DNA of 64,000 bases from CAWJKP01 sp963843465 (GCA_963843465.1 CAWJKP010000001.1:2418001-2482000), one strand, 5' to 3'. Counted from the stretch's first letter, positions 19,629-30,461 are shown. The notes: generated by a model not told the origin, from the sequence alone. A program made the numbers and translations.

Positions 19629-21196
19629 CGCCGTTTTTCCAACTTCGCAGCTTCCAGCCGCAGCATCGCCGCGCCGTGCCGGGGGACATCCAACTCCAGC
19701 ATGCCGCTGGCGTTGTTCAAGTTCTTCTGCCGCCACAGGTCGCGGACCCGCTGTGGTCCCTGAAGGCCCAGTTCGGCCCAAGTAACCGACACTTTCGCCG
19801 ACTCTTGGCGGAGGTTGAAGAGCCCGATGGCCTGTGATCCGTCTTCGAGGTCCTTGGCAAGGACCATGTCGATGGGGGATTGCCGGACGATGCGAGCCTG
19901 GCGCCCGAGCGGGTCTTGGTCCACCTCGATCACCTCGTGATTGCAGAGCACGTTGAGCGTCAGGGCGTCGAGTTTGGCCATGTCGCCGCTGAAGATCAGC
20001 GGGGCGGCCATCAGCGACCACATCGACATGTAAAGGTATTGCTCTGGGGCGGTCAACTTCGTGGGCTCGCCCAGGCCCCCCTTGAGCGCATCGCCGAACC
20101 AGCCGACGAGGATGTAGTCGGGGTCGTTCCAGGCGCCGGGCCGGGCGAACTGCCAGTGCTGGGCGTTGCTGCGGCCGATGATGAAGAAGCCCGGCATCTC
20201 CTGGGCTTTCTCGCAGCCCAGGTCGCCCGTGGTCCGCCAGCAATGTCCCACGTTGCCACCCCAGGTCCAGACATCGGCCATGCCGTACTGGCAGAGGTTG
20301 AAGACGACGTCGCGGTCGAGTTTCTGGAGTTCGCCCCACATCAGCCTGTAGGGCCGCTGAAAGTTTGCCAGGCGATTGCCGCCTTGGTGCGCCCCGTAGC
20401 TGCACCAGTCGTACTTGAGGAAATCAAAACCCCACTGGGCGAAGGTTCGGGCGTTCTGGGCTTCGTAGCCGTAGCAGGCCGTGTTGCCGCCGCAGTCGGT
20501 TTCGCCGGGCGAGGTGTGGAGGCCCGCCTTCAACCCCTTGGCGTGAATGTAGTCCGTGAGGGCCTTCATGTCGGGGAAGCGGCGGTTGGGGCGAATGCTG
20601 CCGTCGGGGTTGCGAGGCGGGCCGGCATGATCCGGGTTCTTGTCGCCGGGCCTGATGGACCAGCCTTCGTCGATGTTGACGTACTGGTAGCCGTAGTCGG
20701 CCATGCCGGAGGCGATCATCCGGTCGGCCGCCTCGCGCATGATCTTGTCGTTGACACGCTCGTAGTGGATGTACCAACTGTTCCAGCCCATGGGCGGCGT
20801 CAGGGCCAGGTTGCCGAAAGCCATGATGCAAAGCTGGCGTTTTACCTGGCCGCGGGCATTGGTCGCCACCAGCGTCGCGGGGTACTCTCCCCGCGACTTC
20901 ACCTGGCCGCTGACGATGCCCGTGGCCGGATCGAGGATCAGACCTTGGGGAAGACCCTCCGCGGCGAACGTCATCGGCCGCTGGCCGGTGGCAGGGATGC
21001 GGTACAAGAAGGGCACGCCGTGGCGCACGCCATAGACCTTGGGCCCGTTGATACGGGGTTCCGGGGGGGCCGGCGGGGTCAACAGCAGCACCGCCTCCTT
21101 GCCCGCTGCCACGGTCTTCGGCGGTTCTGCGCCGCCGACGGGCATTGCTCCCAGCAGTGCGACCAGGAAGACCAGCGAAAGGGTTCGGCGTTTCAT
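19625..21196 (-). CDS. Secreted alpha-galactosidase (glycoside hydrolase family 27)
   Basis: 523 residues from ATG 21196 (gaggaa ahead of it); the signal peptide is RTLSLVFLVALLGAMPVGGA. An N-terminal Ig-like putative-glucan-binding segment (GVPFLYRIPATGQRPMTF) precedes the GH27 barrel: TPPMGWNSWYIHY, YQYVNIDEGWS, LKAGLHTSPGETDCGG, FDFLKYDWCSYG (nucleophile Asp) and DPDYILVGWFGDALKGG. A C-terminal beta domain follows. It removes terminal alpha-galactosyl groups outside the cytoplasm. First of a minus-strand run of secreted carbohydrate enzymes. Confidence 0.9.
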   Translation of the reverse strand: MKRRTLSLVFLVALLGAMPVGGAEPPKTVAAGKEAVLLLTPPAPPEPRINGPKVYGVRHGVPFLYRIPATGQRPMTFAAEGLPQGLILDPATGIVSGQVKSRGEYPATLVATNARGQVKRQLCIMAFGNLALTPPMGWNSWYIHYERVNDKIMREAADRMIASGMADYGYQYVNIDEGWSIRPGDKNPDHAGPPRNPDGSIRPNRRFPDMKALTDYIHAKGLKAGLHTSPGETDCGGNTACYGYEAQNARTFAQWGFDFLKYDWCSYGAHQGGNRLANFQRPYRLMWGELQKLDRDVVFNLCQYGMADVWTWGGNVGHCWRTTGDLGCEKAQEMPGFFIIGRSNAQHWQFARPGAWNDPDYILVGWFGDALKGGLGEPTKLTAPEQYLYMSMWSLMAAPLIFSGDMAKLDALTLNVLCNHEVIEVDQDPLGRQARIVRQSPIDMVLAKDLEDGSQAIGLFNLRQESAKVSVTWAELGLQGPQRVRDLWRQKNLNNASGMLELDVPRHGAAMLRLEAAKLEKRR

Positions 21197-21241
21197 GCTC
21201 GGGTTCCTCATGGTAGGGCGGGACTCGTACCTCATCCCGCA

Positions 21242-24200
21242 CTACAACGCAAGGCCTCGGTTGGTGCGCCTTTTCACTTCTTCCCCACCTTGCCGGGAAG
21301 ATCGGTTGCCGCGATCTTCGCCTCCGGTAGCCATGCCTCCGGACAACGGCCCCGCGGCACAGACGATCACTCGCGTGGCGTAGGGCCGGTTCATGGGAAT
21401 GGCGACCGTCGCCCCCGCTTGGCCCAGGCCCTGGCCGGTCTCGACGTTGGTGATCGTGCCGCAGGGCGCGAAACCCAGCCGCCGCACGTCGAAGACCAGC
21501 CGGGCATCGCCCGGTTTGGCATTATAGCTCTGAAGCACGAGCATGATTCGCCGGTCTCTCTCGGAGATCAGCGCCAGCCAGCGCAGACCGGCGGGACCCT
21601 GCACCACCGCATCGTCGCTCCAGTAGTTCTGCACGCGGCAGGCGGGCAGGCCGTAGCCGAAGTCCCAGACTGCCTTTTCCAGGCGGCGGGCCGGCTCGGT
21701 GGCCGCCACGCTCCCGAACGGATAGCCCCAGCGCGAGATCTCGTGCACCATGCGCATTCCCCATTCCATGCGCACGAGCGTTTCCGGCCCCATGCCGGAC
21801 TCCTTGTACACGACCGACTTCTCCAGGTCCCGCGTCAAGGGAACGATCAGGTCGGAGTAGCTGCCGATCTGGCGAGCGACGGTCTCCGTGAGCAGGAAGT
21901 CCGGGTCCACCGGAGGCGACTTGGCCACCCATTCCAGGTCGCTCAGCTTATCGACCCAGGTGTGCAACGGCAGCATCTGGGTGTTGGTGACATGGTGGCT
22001 GATGGTCAGCGGGTACGCCACACCCCGTTGGTTCCATTGGCATCGCAGGTTCCACATCCGCTTGTAATAGTCGCGCTGCGACCAGAGCAGCACGGCCGGA
22101 ACGACCCGTCCGTCGGGCCCGCGGTACGCGGCCGATTTCCGCGGATCGGAGCACGGCGTCAACATCGAGTTGTCCAGGTAGAGGCTCACGCCGCGTTTCA
22201 GCCACTCGTTGGCGTACCACAGGGCAAAATCGGCGTAGCTCGGCGTGATGACCACGTTGGCGTTCGCCATGTGCGTCATCGTGTTCCCCTCGATGCGGCA
22301 CATGAACGTGTCCATTTTGCGCCACTGCCGAAGGGTGAACTCGTTCGTGCCCCATTCGTCCTGGAAGACTTCCCACTCGGGCGTATCGACGTTCATGCAG
22401 TGCTCCTCGAAGTAGGACGGGAAAGGTCCGTGCAGGGCCTTGACGCGGACATCCGCCGGCAGCATGCCGCCCTGAACTTCGATCCACTCGGGCCGGGTGT
22501 ACATCCGCGCGATGCCCGCTGCGCCGAGGACCGCAGTGAGCCAGGGCTCGGTGCCGTGCGACAGCGCGGGCTGATGGGAGCGGGCCGCGTCCTTGCGGCG
22601 GAAGAACGCCTCGTCGATCGTGCCCGAGCGACGGGCCTCCAGCACCCGCTCGACGATCGTGAAATCGTGGTCCGCCGGATACTTGTCTGCGCACATGTAG
22701 CCGCCGATTCCCATGTCGGGCCCGCCATGGATCGGGACGGCCACGTTCCGCCGCCAATCCTTGGGCATCGGCCGCGTAGGGCTGGCCTGAAGACCGAACA
22801 CCACGTGCCGCGGTCCGTCCAGCCCAGCGCGGTTGACCAGGTAGATCCGCAGCACGACCTTTTGGCCTTCGCGGCGGACGCTCTGCGTGTCGCCTTGGGG
22901 ATCGACGACGTAGCCCCGGTCGTTCTCGGCGAACCAGGCCAGGCCCCGCTCGGCGCCGCCCAGCCAGAGGTAATAGGCAAAATCGCGCTGGTAGCAGGCC
23001 CGCGGCGTCCAGATCACGCCGTCTTCCGGTCCGGGCTCGGCCTTCCAGGTCCTTGCGGGAAAGTTCATCCACTCCGTGGTCCGCGGCTGCCAGACGATCT
23101 TCCCGCCCCGCGGCGTCGGCCCCGCGTAGTTCTCCCGGCAGCCGCTGAGCTGCGGGAAGAAGAGCGGCACTTCGCGATCCGCCAGCGGAATCTCCAGCCA
23201 TAGCCGTTGGACGGCCGGGCCGCCGGCCCGCGGCGCAAGGTCCATCTCGACCTTCATGCAGCCGTCGAACTCGACGGTCGAGGTGGTCCGCACCTTGACC
23301 GCCGGCGACTCGGCCGAGCCCTCGAACACCGCCGCATCGACGGCGACCTGCCTGAAACGGCCGTGGCCCGATCTCCATGCCACCGGGCCCCCGGAACGTC
23401 TCGCACCGCAACGTCATTGGGCCGGCCAGCAGGTCGTGGCCCTGCGATTGCACGCGGTCCCAAAGTCCCAGGTCGTTCATGCCGTAGACCCGTCCGACGA
23501 CCTTTACGTCCCTGCCCTGGACGGAGATCGGCTCGAAGGGTGGATAGACCTGGTCGGTAATGCCCAGCGAGTTCCTTTCCCAAGGGAAGATCCGCCGCAC
23601 GAATCGTCTGGTGGCGGACAGCGGTGCGCCGACGGTCGCCAGCTTCAGCTCGTACCGGCCCTCGGGCAGCTTCGGCAACTGCACCGCCGCTGTGCCGTAT
23701 TTCTTGGCGTCCAGCGCGATTTCCCCCTGGGCCAGCACCGTGTCTTTCTCTGCCGGCTGAACGGCGAAGCGAATCGCGGTAACGCGGCGGGCCCACGGCT
23801 GGTCGGAGCACTCGCCCAAGTCCGCCTTGACGGCCAGCTTGTCCAGCGAAGGGTGGTAGGCGAACAGGCAGTAGCGAGCCAACACGTCCGCGGCCTCCAG
23901 GAGCGGGCGAAGCGCCACGACGCGGACGTCGGCCAGTTGCCACTTGCCGGGCGAGAACCCGAGGTAGATTCCACCGGCGGTGGAGGCGTCGTAGACGTTG
24001 GTGGCTGCCAGCCTTGCGTCGCCGCGGTCGTCCAGTTCTGCTTCCAGTTCCTGGCCGAGGACGCGGATGCTGAGCCGGTGCCACTGCGAATCCAAGGCGA
24101 CCGGTGTGGTGGCGGAGGGATTGGTCGGCCAGACATTCGCCTGAATCTTGAACTTTCCACCGGCATTGAAGAGGTAGACGTTGTAGCCGCCCCACATGTT

Positions 24201-24557
24201 GGCGGTCGGTCCGCGGACGATGACCCGCAGAAGTTGGACCCCGTCGGCCGTCGGCTCCGGCAGCCGGAAGCTGAACGTGAGGCGATAGTCTTTCCACTGC
24301 GAGCAGTTCTTGCCGATGTGCGCGCCGGAGCGAATCTCCAGAAAATGGCGGCCCACGGGGTCCTTGCCCAGCGCCGCCTGGGCAGGGTCGAACCTCTCGG
24401 GTCCGCCGTTGCCGACCGCCGACCACTCGGCCGAGACGCCGTCGCGGAAATGGTCCTCCAACAGCGTCCCAAGTTCCGCCGCCGAGCATGCCGACGCCGC
24501 GGCAACCGACCAGACAACGACCAAGCCCCATCCATGCCGCCGAATTGCGAGCTTCAT
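21242..24557 (-). CDS. Secreted glycoside-hydrolase-like protein (DUF6067 type), frameshifted
   Basis: Start at 24557 with a signal peptide (GLVVVWSVAAASACSAAE). Residues ~25-215 are a LamG/DUF1080-like jelly roll (LEDHFRDGVSAEWS). The main domain then reads ITDQVYPPFEPISVQGRDV up to GMEIGPRPFQ and continues in a second frame from ~23350 as VAVDAAVFEGSAESPAVKV to the end at 21242. caggcagg near 23350 looks like a 4-bp duplication; removing one copy joins PFQVAVDAAV. The barrel region (YQRDFAYYLWLGG, GGPDMGIGGYM) resembles DUF6067/GH123-type enzymes; substrate unknown. Confidence 0.65.
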
Positions 24558-24703
24558 AAGCTGACCTTTCCCATTTGCAGTGAGCCTGGAGCCGATCAAG
24601 ACTCGTCTGGTCATCCATTTTACGAAGGCGTCCCCCACCACGTCCAGTGTCCCGCGAGGTTGCCTTGGCCAGCATCGCCAACTGCGGCAGCACCGGCAGC
24701 GAA

Positions 24704-26625
24704 TTAGCTGCCCGCATCGAGGCTGTCCACTACCAAACGACCGGTCTTCGGCCGCAGCACGACGGCGTGGAACGTATCGGCCATGCCTTTCTTCGTGAAC
24801 ACCGGCGTCGAGGGCCGCTGCTGTGCGCTGTGCAAATCCACGGTGGCGACCAAGGCACCGTCCAATCGCACCTCCACGCTTCCGTACTCCGGGCCGGTCG
24901 GACTCCAGAGCGTGAAACCGGCGCCGACGAAATTCCACTTGGCCCGGCCGCCGGCAACCCGTCGCACTGCGCCGATGCCAAAGCGAAACCGGGGACCACG
25001 CTGCTCGATCCAGTCGGCCGGGTTCTCGCCCGCGCCGAGCCAAGCGTCCGTGTACAAGTAAGCCAAGTTGCCCTGCGACGGTTCTCCGTTGATCCGGAAA
25101 TGGTCAATGAAGAGATGGCTGTTCGCCTCCGCCAAAAGTCCGACCGCGCCGGTGGCTGCGGACATTGGCCCGGTCCAGACGTGCCGGCCGCCCAATGCCA
25201 GCCTCACCCCGCCGCCTTCGCGCTGAATGCGAACCTGGCGCGCCTCGCCGTCGCCCGACGCCAGCGCCGTCGCCTTGCCGGCCGCGTCCACCTCGATGAT
25301 GCGCCAACTGGTCGGGGACAACTCCAAGGCCTGGTGGCGCGTGAGCGACAGCGGATGGAGTGTCGCGTCGGAGGCCGGCCGGTTCGGCCCTAACGGCGCC
25401 TGATAGCCCCACATAATCCGGGCCGTGCCTCGCAGGCGGAGGTCGGCTTCCAGCGTGAACTCGCGGTAACTGCGCCGCAACAGCGTGAGGCTCGGCGATT
25501 GGTGGCCGGTCAGATGAAAGCCGCGCTCGCGCAACGGCCTCGACCACGGCCGCGAGGCAAGGTTGATCGTCCCGTTGCCTTGGGGATTACGCGAAGGGAA
25601 CAACACTTGGAAAATCCCTTGCGGGTCCACCCAACCGGCAAACGTCTGACCCCAGATACCGAATGCCTCGTGTGGCACATCCTCCGAGTGCCAGCATGAA
25701 CCGTAACGGAAAATCTCCCACGCCGCCGGGTCGGTCGCCTCTTCCAGCGGTGCGCGGAAGAGCACCTGGAAGTTGCGGTTGCTGGCGACCGATGTGGCCG
25801 GGGCGTAAACCCAGCCGCGGTGCGCGAAGGCCGGAAAGAATTCCATCAGCGGCGGATGGAAGTAGTCGGCCTCGACGTTGCGAACTAGCCGCCGTTCCGA
25901 GTACGGCCCTTGCGCCGGGCAGCCGTCATCGTAAACAGCGCCCAACTATGCGGCGCCTGTCCATCATCGCCAGGATCAGCCAGTCCTGCTTGCGGCGCAG
26001 CAGCGTTGCGGCATAGGTCGCGCCGGTAGCGGCCCAGCAGCGGCGCCAGCGTCGAGTTCCGCGTGATCGGCTGCGCGTCGCGGTGCCAAGGGCCTTCCGG
26101 TTTCTCGGCCCAGGCGTAGGCCAGTCCGCCCTCGCCATTGAAGTTCGGCTCGCCCCAGTCGTAGACCATGTGGTAGCGGCCCTCGGCGAAGACCACACTG
26201 ACGTCGGGCGTGTGACCGTTCTTGTCGAACATCCGCGCGTCGCCCTGGAGGATCGAGCCGAGGTTCTCCCAGGTCTGGCCGAGGTTGTGCGAGCGGTAGA
26301 GGATGCACCGGCTCGGTGGCGGCCCAAGGTAGCCGGTCGCATAGTCGCCGATGTACAGATACCAGTTGCCGCTGCCAGGGTCCGCAAAGAAGAAGCCGTT
26401 GACCGGCCAGCCGAATGGCGGCGCGCCGGTATGGACCGGGTTGCTGGAAAATCGCTCGAACGAATCGAAGGAAGGATCGCCGTAAACCGGGTGCCGCAGC
26501 CACGAGTCCACGAAACGCGACTCCGCATAATCAATCTCCGTGGAGGCCGCGGCCACGGCGACGCCGAGCACCATCAGGATCGTAAGCAGACAAGGGGTGG
26601 TTATGAGAAGGCGCTTCGGCGACAT
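24704..26625 (-). pseudogene. Secreted beta-propeller-type carbohydrate-active protein, several frameshifts
   Basis: Starts with a signal peptide (LLITTPCLLTILMVLGVAVA) and propeller-like repeats FADPGSGNWYLYIGDY, HNLGQTWENLGSILQG and GEGGLAYAWAEKPEGPWH. Between ~26020 and ~25925 the homology hops through all three frames (YAATLLRRKQDWLILAMMD in one, PHSWALFTMT in another, GCPAQGPYSERRLV in the third) and then stays open to 24704 through NRNFQVLFRAPLEEATDP and a C-terminal jelly roll. At least three indels. It resembles GH43/GH32-fold secreted proteins; no catalytic call is possible. Confidence 0.6.
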
Positions 26626-26975
26626 GGGTAGGAACCTGGGAGGCAAAACCGTTTCAGGAGCCGTCGGTAAGCTGCGCCAGGCGTGCCGCCGGCGCCACGG
26701 AGCGCACTGACGAAAACCACGTTCAGGCGAAGGTATTCGGGGCAGCGCCCGCCGGGGATGACCAGGGCGTCGTACTGGGTCGGGTCCACGGCATCGAAAT
26801 CGGCATTGAGGGTGAAGTTGTGCCCCCGCTTCTCGCTGTAGGTCTGGTCGCCCTCGAAGTCGTGTACCGCGGTCCGCACGCTCTCGACCGCTTTCTTCCC
26901 CGAACAGACCGCATCAACGTGGTGGCCGACCATCAGCAGCATCTGGACGAGCATGAGGATCTTCTTGGCGGCCAT
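26601..26975 (-). pseudogene. DJ-1/PfpI family protein, internally deleted and truncated
   Basis: 124 residues. MAAKKILMLV is followed directly by QMLLMVGHHVDAVCSGKKA, where the family has about 13 further residues (the GDFVEDYE-type stretch); then HDFEGDQTYSEKRGHNFTLN and YDALVIPGGRCPEYLRLN. After that the homology is lost (VVFVSALRG onward), so the nucleophile-elbow Cys region and C-terminal half are missing. A normal PfpI-like protein is ~190 residues. It is inactive as it stands. Confidence 0.7.
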
Positions 26976-27036
26976 TTCTTCTCCTCCAAGGGGATCGGTC
27001 GGGCATTCTGGTACCCGCGCATGGCCTGCCAGATGT

Positions 27037-28215
27037 TCATGGCTCTTCTACCACCACTCGGAATCGGATAACACCCGGGTATGTCTTCTCGGGGCCGGGA
27101 TCGCTGTTAATGTATTCGATTTCGCTCGGCGCATACCCCGAGTTTCCCCTGCCGAAGTGGCCGTGTTTCCGGTTCTTGTCGGCCTTGCCCTTGTCTTCCG
27201 GCGGGATGTGTAGCGGGTCCACCGTGTCCTGGCGGTCGAGTTGCCCGGACCCGTCGCTCACGCGCTCCCAGCCACTGCTGAGCAGGTCGTAGAAGCCCCA
27301 GGCATTCGGCCGCTTAGACTTGACCACCATCGGCCGCACGGAACCACTGTCCTGATCCTGGTACTTTTCCATCAGTGCCGGATTGGACGTGCCCACGCGG
27401 GCCGCATACTCCCACTCTGCCGCTGTAGGCACTCGGACTCTCCGCCGGGTCTTCTCCGACAACCTCCGGCAGAACTCGTACATGTTGACGCAGGATACGT
27501 TGACGGGAGCCTTCGCCGCTTTCTCCCTGCTGGGATTGCTGCCCACAACCGCCTCGAACATCTCCTGGGTGATCGGGTGCTCGGCCATGTAGAAGCCCTT
27601 GGTGAGCGTCACCATGTGCGGAGGAGCCTCCTGCCAGTGCGGACACTGGTAGTAGGGTTCGCCCATGAAGAACTTGCCGGGCGGCGCCCAGATGCACTTC
27701 AACGACAGCTTGTTGTTGAGTTTGAGGACCAACGGGGGCTTGTCAGGCATCACGAAGGGCCTGTCGGGCGCGAGCATCTTGGCCGGGTATTGCAGTGTGG
27801 TATCCGCACACTTGCTGACGGTGAGCCACTTCTTGCCGTCTTTCTCTTCAACTGTCCCCGTCAGAGCCGTGAATTGCCGTGCGCCGTAAGTCGCTTTCCC
27901 GTGCAACTCGTCGGCGTGCGGCCCGGTGATGAAGTATTTCAACCTGGCAGTGAATTGGTCCTGGAGCGCCCGGGCCGCGTCCCCGTCCAGTCCCTTGGCT
28001 GGATAGTATTCGGCCATGATCCGGTCCACTTCCGCGCGGATCTCGGGCGGGCCATCCAAGGCATAGACGAAGACACTCTTCTCCTTTTCTCCTGTATGGA
28101 CGTTGTTGAGCACCATGCCCTTGATGGTGACCTCGACTGCGACCGTTTGGCTCGCGAAGGCCGATGCCATCGCGGTCAGACATAGCGTCGCAATGGCAAC
28201 AACCAGTGTTCTCAT
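27037..28215 (-). CDS. Secreted FGE/SUMF1-fold protein
   Basis: 392 residues. Signal peptide LVVAIATLCLTAMASAFASQ; residues ~30-160 are an uncharacterised domain (VEVTIKGMVLNNVHTGEKEK, FTALTGTVEEKDGKKWL). The FGE-sulfatase/C-type-lectin domain starts near residue 170: LKCIWAPPGKFFMGEPYYQC, VTLTKGFYMAEHPITQEMFE, VSCVNMYEFCRRLSEKT, RVPTAAEWEYAARVG and WGFYDLLSSGWE. The usual C-terminal CRVLRGGG/FRP section is altered, ending in GVIRFRVVVEEP. It has no resemblance to the DGR template repeat. Role unknown; these domains often bind ligands rather than modify sulfatases. Confidence 0.75.
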   Translation of the reverse strand: MRTLVVAIATLCLTAMASAFASQTVAVEVTIKGMVLNNVHTGEKEKSVFVYALDGPPEIRAEVDRIMAEYYPAKGLDGDAARALQDQFTARLKYFITGPHADELHGKATYGARQFTALTGTVEEKDGKKWLTVSKCADTTLQYPAKMLAPDRPFVMPDKPPLVLKLNNKLSLKCIWAPPGKFFMGEPYYQCPHWQEAPPHMVTLTKGFYMAEHPITQEMFEAVVGSNPSREKAAKAPVNVSCVNMYEFCRRLSEKTRRRVRVPTAAEWEYAARVGTSNPALMEKYQDQDSGSVRPMVVKSKRPNAWGFYDLLSSGWERVSDGSGQLDRQDTVDPLHIPPEDKGKADKNRKHGHFGRGNSGYAPSEIEYINSDPGPEKTYPGVIRFRVVVEEP

Positions 28216-28264
28216 CTTGATCGACTTTCGCGCTGAGGATTAACAGATTCAGACCTGGTGATTC

Positions 28265-28454
28265 TCATGGTCGCTTGAAACCGGGCAAGCGTGCGTAAGC
28301 CCCCAGCGTCAGGTGTTTCTCGGCCCATGCCTGGGCCTTGTCGAAGTCCTTCACAATCGCTTGTTGCTCCTTCTCCGTGCTGTTCCACGGCACTCCGGTC
28401 TTGTCCTTCAGCCCGGCAAAGGCTGCGCCCTGATGGGCGTCGCTGGCTTCCCTT
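28265..28454 (-). pseudogene. C-terminal gene fragment of unknown family
   Basis: Open without a start codon from just after the anti-sigma-like gene's stop: reads ASDAHQGAAFAGLKDKTGVP, WNSTEKEQQAIVKDFDKAQA, then WAEKHLTLGAYARLPGFKRP and stop at 28265. A helical, charged tail of a larger protein; family not recognised. Confidence 0.4.
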
Positions 28455-28457
28455 CAC

Positions 28458-28793
28458 TCAACGGGGCGACGGCTGCCCTTTCTTCTCTGGAGAGGCAAGC
28501 CGATCCAGCTCGGCAGGCACATCCATGGCGACCGGCTGATCGGCCGGGGGAGGCGTCCAGGAAACCGTGGCCCCCTGCGTCGGGGCCGACGAGACGATGC
28601 GGCTCTCGACCTGCCCTGCGCGGCCCAGGCCTTCGATCAGCGGATCGGAAAGGCCCTCCATCCCCCGAATGGTTTCCTCGCAGGCCGGGCAGGCCGCCAG
28701 ATGCTCCTCCAGACGCTCCGCTCGGTCCTCGGGCAGCGTGCCCAGGACATAGGCGGCCAGTTCCTCGCGGTCCGGATGCGTCGCGGCGTTCAT
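28458..28793 (-). CDS. Zinc-finger (zf-HC2) anti-sigma-type protein, probably truncated
   Basis: 111 residues. HPDREELAAYVLGTLPEDRA then ERLEEHLAACPACEETI is the zf-HC2 fold with an H-x3-C-x2-C type site, common at the N-terminus of planctomycete Ser/Thr kinases and anti-sigma factors. Here it ends after a Pro-rich linker with no kinase or membrane domain, and is followed at once by an unrelated fragment, so it is probably a truncated kinase or regulator gene. Confidence 0.6.
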   Translation of the reverse strand: MNAATHPDREELAAYVLGTLPEDRAERLEEHLAACPACEETIRGMEGLSDPLIEGLGRAGQVESRIVSSAPTQGATVSWTPPPADQPVAMDVPAELDRLASPEKKGQPSPR

Positions 28794-29209
28794 CGCTAAA
28801 GGAACCTCCGTCTAATACAAGAATGCGCCGGCGTCACGGCATGTTTGGGAGCAGCAAGCCGTGGGCAGGATTGCGCGTCTGTTCCTCGGTCACCGCGCTT
28901 TACTCCAGCACGTCGCCCAGTTCCGCCCGAAGCCTTCGCAGCACCTTGTACTTGGCCTGGCGCGGAGCCCCCGGCGAAACAGGTGGATGGCCTTGACCCG
29001 CTCCAGCAGGCTCAGGGACGTAGCGCCGGTGCCAGCTCCCCTCGGAGTGGAATGGCTTGGGGGCTCCATTTTCCTGGACTCCGCAGTGCCGCTTGCCCCT
29101 AACCTCAACTCCCCGAGCGGGTTATGAAACCAGGGCCGCGTGGGCACACTGCAGCATTTTACCAGATTTCGGGGGCCCTGCAAGCACTTGCCGTGCGGGT
29201 CGATGCGGC
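28794..29209. other. Gap with short coding remnants
   Basis: No intact gene. On the minus strand a fragment ending at 28900 reads RQAKYKVLRRLRAELGDVLE before a stop. It looks like the tail of a regulatory protein but is too short to name. Confidence 0.4.
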
Positions 29210-29446
29210 CGTCCGGCCCGGGTCGAGTACACCCAGCGGCGGCGGCGGGGCGCGACCAAAAACAACTTCTACGCGCTCTACGACATGGCCATGCTGGGCG
29301 TCACCAACTACTCGAAGCTGCCGCTGCGCGTAGCGACGATGCTCGGCTTCCTCTTGTCGGCCTTGTTCCTGCTGCTGGGCCTGGGATACCTGATCGCCAA
29401 GCTCGTCTTCTGGAACCGTTTCTCCCTGGGCACGGCGCCGTTGTGG
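29210..29446 (+). pseudogene. Glycosyltransferase family 2 fragment (C-terminal membrane region)
   Basis: About 79 residues: GATKNNFYALYDMAMLGVTN, then SKLPLRVATMLGFLLSALFL and GLGYLIAKLVFWNRFSLGTA. This is the segment after the catalytic domain of polyprenyl-glycosyltransferases of the dolichol-phosphate-mannose synthase type, with its first membrane helices. No catalytic domain upstream, and homology ends after GTAPL. Dead fragment. Confidence 0.6.
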
Positions 29447-29588
29447 GTGTCCCAGGCGCTGTCGCTCAGACACTCGCTGCGGCGTCTGTCCCCCGCTGCG
29501 TTTGGTAGAGTGATGTCGCTGGTATTCATGGTGCCGTCCCTCTTCTGGGGAGAGCCGGGGGGGTGTCGTCGCGTCCGCGCAGTCGCTC

Positions 29589-29667
29589 ATGTAGCAGGCA
29601 CACGCCGTGTGCCGTCCGCTGTCTCCGCCACCGCGGGAGGACGGCACACGGCGTGTGTCTGCTACAT
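29589..29667. repeat. 29-bp inverted repeat (gtagcaggcacacgccgtgt family)
   Basis: Arms 29589-29617 and 29639-29667 are reverse complements with one mismatch and a 21-bp loop. Dispersed-repeat type, directly right of the glycosyltransferase fragment. Confidence 0.85.
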
Positions 29668-29733
29668 TGCTGGCGCGTCCTTGATGAGAAGCCGGATTGC
29701 CGCCTTTGTTGGCGACTGAAAACCGGCGGATTT

Positions 29734-30273
29734 CTATTTCCCAGCGGCGTCGTCCGACAGCCTCTGGAGCCGGTCGCGAATGCGGTTCAACCTGGTGCGG
29801 ACGAACGATCGGGTGCAGCCCAGCTTGGCGGCGATTTCTTCCTCGGTACAGTTTTGCAGCCGCATGTGGAAAACCTTCACGTAGCTCTCGTCCAGGCCGG
29901 CCAGCGCCGTTTCCAATAGATTAGCAGCCATCGCGGCCTCTTCGGGCGTGGGAGCTTGCGCTGGCAAGTCGTCGCCTTGCGTGTACTCCTCGCGCTTTGG
30001 ATTCCGCTTCCCGGCGCCCAGCTTCTCGACGTGCTTGAGAATCTTGTGCCGCGCGATGGTTTCCAACAATCGCCACAGATCGACCGAAGAGTCGATACGA
30101 AACTCGCCTTTGGCGTTCCGGCGGTAAAAAGTCCGGAAGGCCGATTGCACGACCTCTTCCGGGTCCTCTTTGCGGCGAAAACGGCGGTTCATCTCCCGCT
30201 CGACCAGTTGGCAAAGCCTGGCACGATACTGCTCGTCCAACTCGGAGTTCGATTTGAGGGGTCTATCAGGCAC
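29734..30273 (-). CDS. ECF-family RNA polymerase sigma factor
   Basis: 179 residues, GTG start at 30273. Region 2: REMNRRFRRKEDPEEVVQSA and FRTFYRR; region 4: LDESYVKVFHMRLQNCTEEE and IAAKLGCTRSFVRTRLNRIR, a recognition helix-turn-helix. It belongs to the planctomycete ECF-like group that lacks a dedicated anti-sigma gene next door. It is about 75% identical by eye to the sigma gene at 50565-51170. Its first codons lie inside the 196-bp element that separates it from the divergent calpain-type gene, which suggests it controls its own promoter and that gene. Confidence 0.88.
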   Translation of the reverse strand: MPDRPLKSNSELDEQYRARLCQLVEREMNRRFRRKEDPEEVVQSAFRTFYRRNAKGEFRIDSSVDLWRLLETIARHKILKHVEKLGAGKRNPKREEYTQGDDLPAQAPTPEEAAMAANLLETALAGLDESYVKVFHMRLQNCTEEEIAAKLGCTRSFVRTRLNRIRDRLQRLSDDAAGK

Positions 30274-30461
30274 ATCTGGCCTCCTTTACCGGACGTAAGG
30301 ACATCCCGCACTCGGGTTGCTCCCGATTCTAGCCAGAACCGTACACTCGCGAAAGGGGGTGCGTGGCGGGGCGGCGGTTCGCGCCAGGCCGATTCTGCCA
30401 AAATCTTGGATTTTCCTCCAACAAGATCGCTGCGAATCCGGCTCAGACAGATGAACACTCA
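30266..30461. promoter_or_regulatory. 196-bp conserved upstream element, copy 1
   Basis: Runs from the sigma start codon (tcaggcac) to gatgaacactca. It contains ttgctcccgattctagccag, cactcgcgaaaggggg and tgccaaaatcttg, all shared with copies 2 (40033-40228, same length) and 3 (51163-51325). Position between divergent genes makes it a likely bidirectional ECF promoter region. Confidence 0.75.

Noticed and set aside
19880..23203. A 1107-codon open frame on the plus strand opposite the glycosidase genes
   Set aside because: It is the antisense of GC-rich coding sequence. Its translation is low in complexity with no recognisable domain, while the opposite strand encodes clear enzymes.
27037..28215. 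Second DGR target, because of its FGE domain
   Set aside because: Its C-terminal region has no similarity to the template repeat and lacks the GGGFxxQPRxLRSAN segment.
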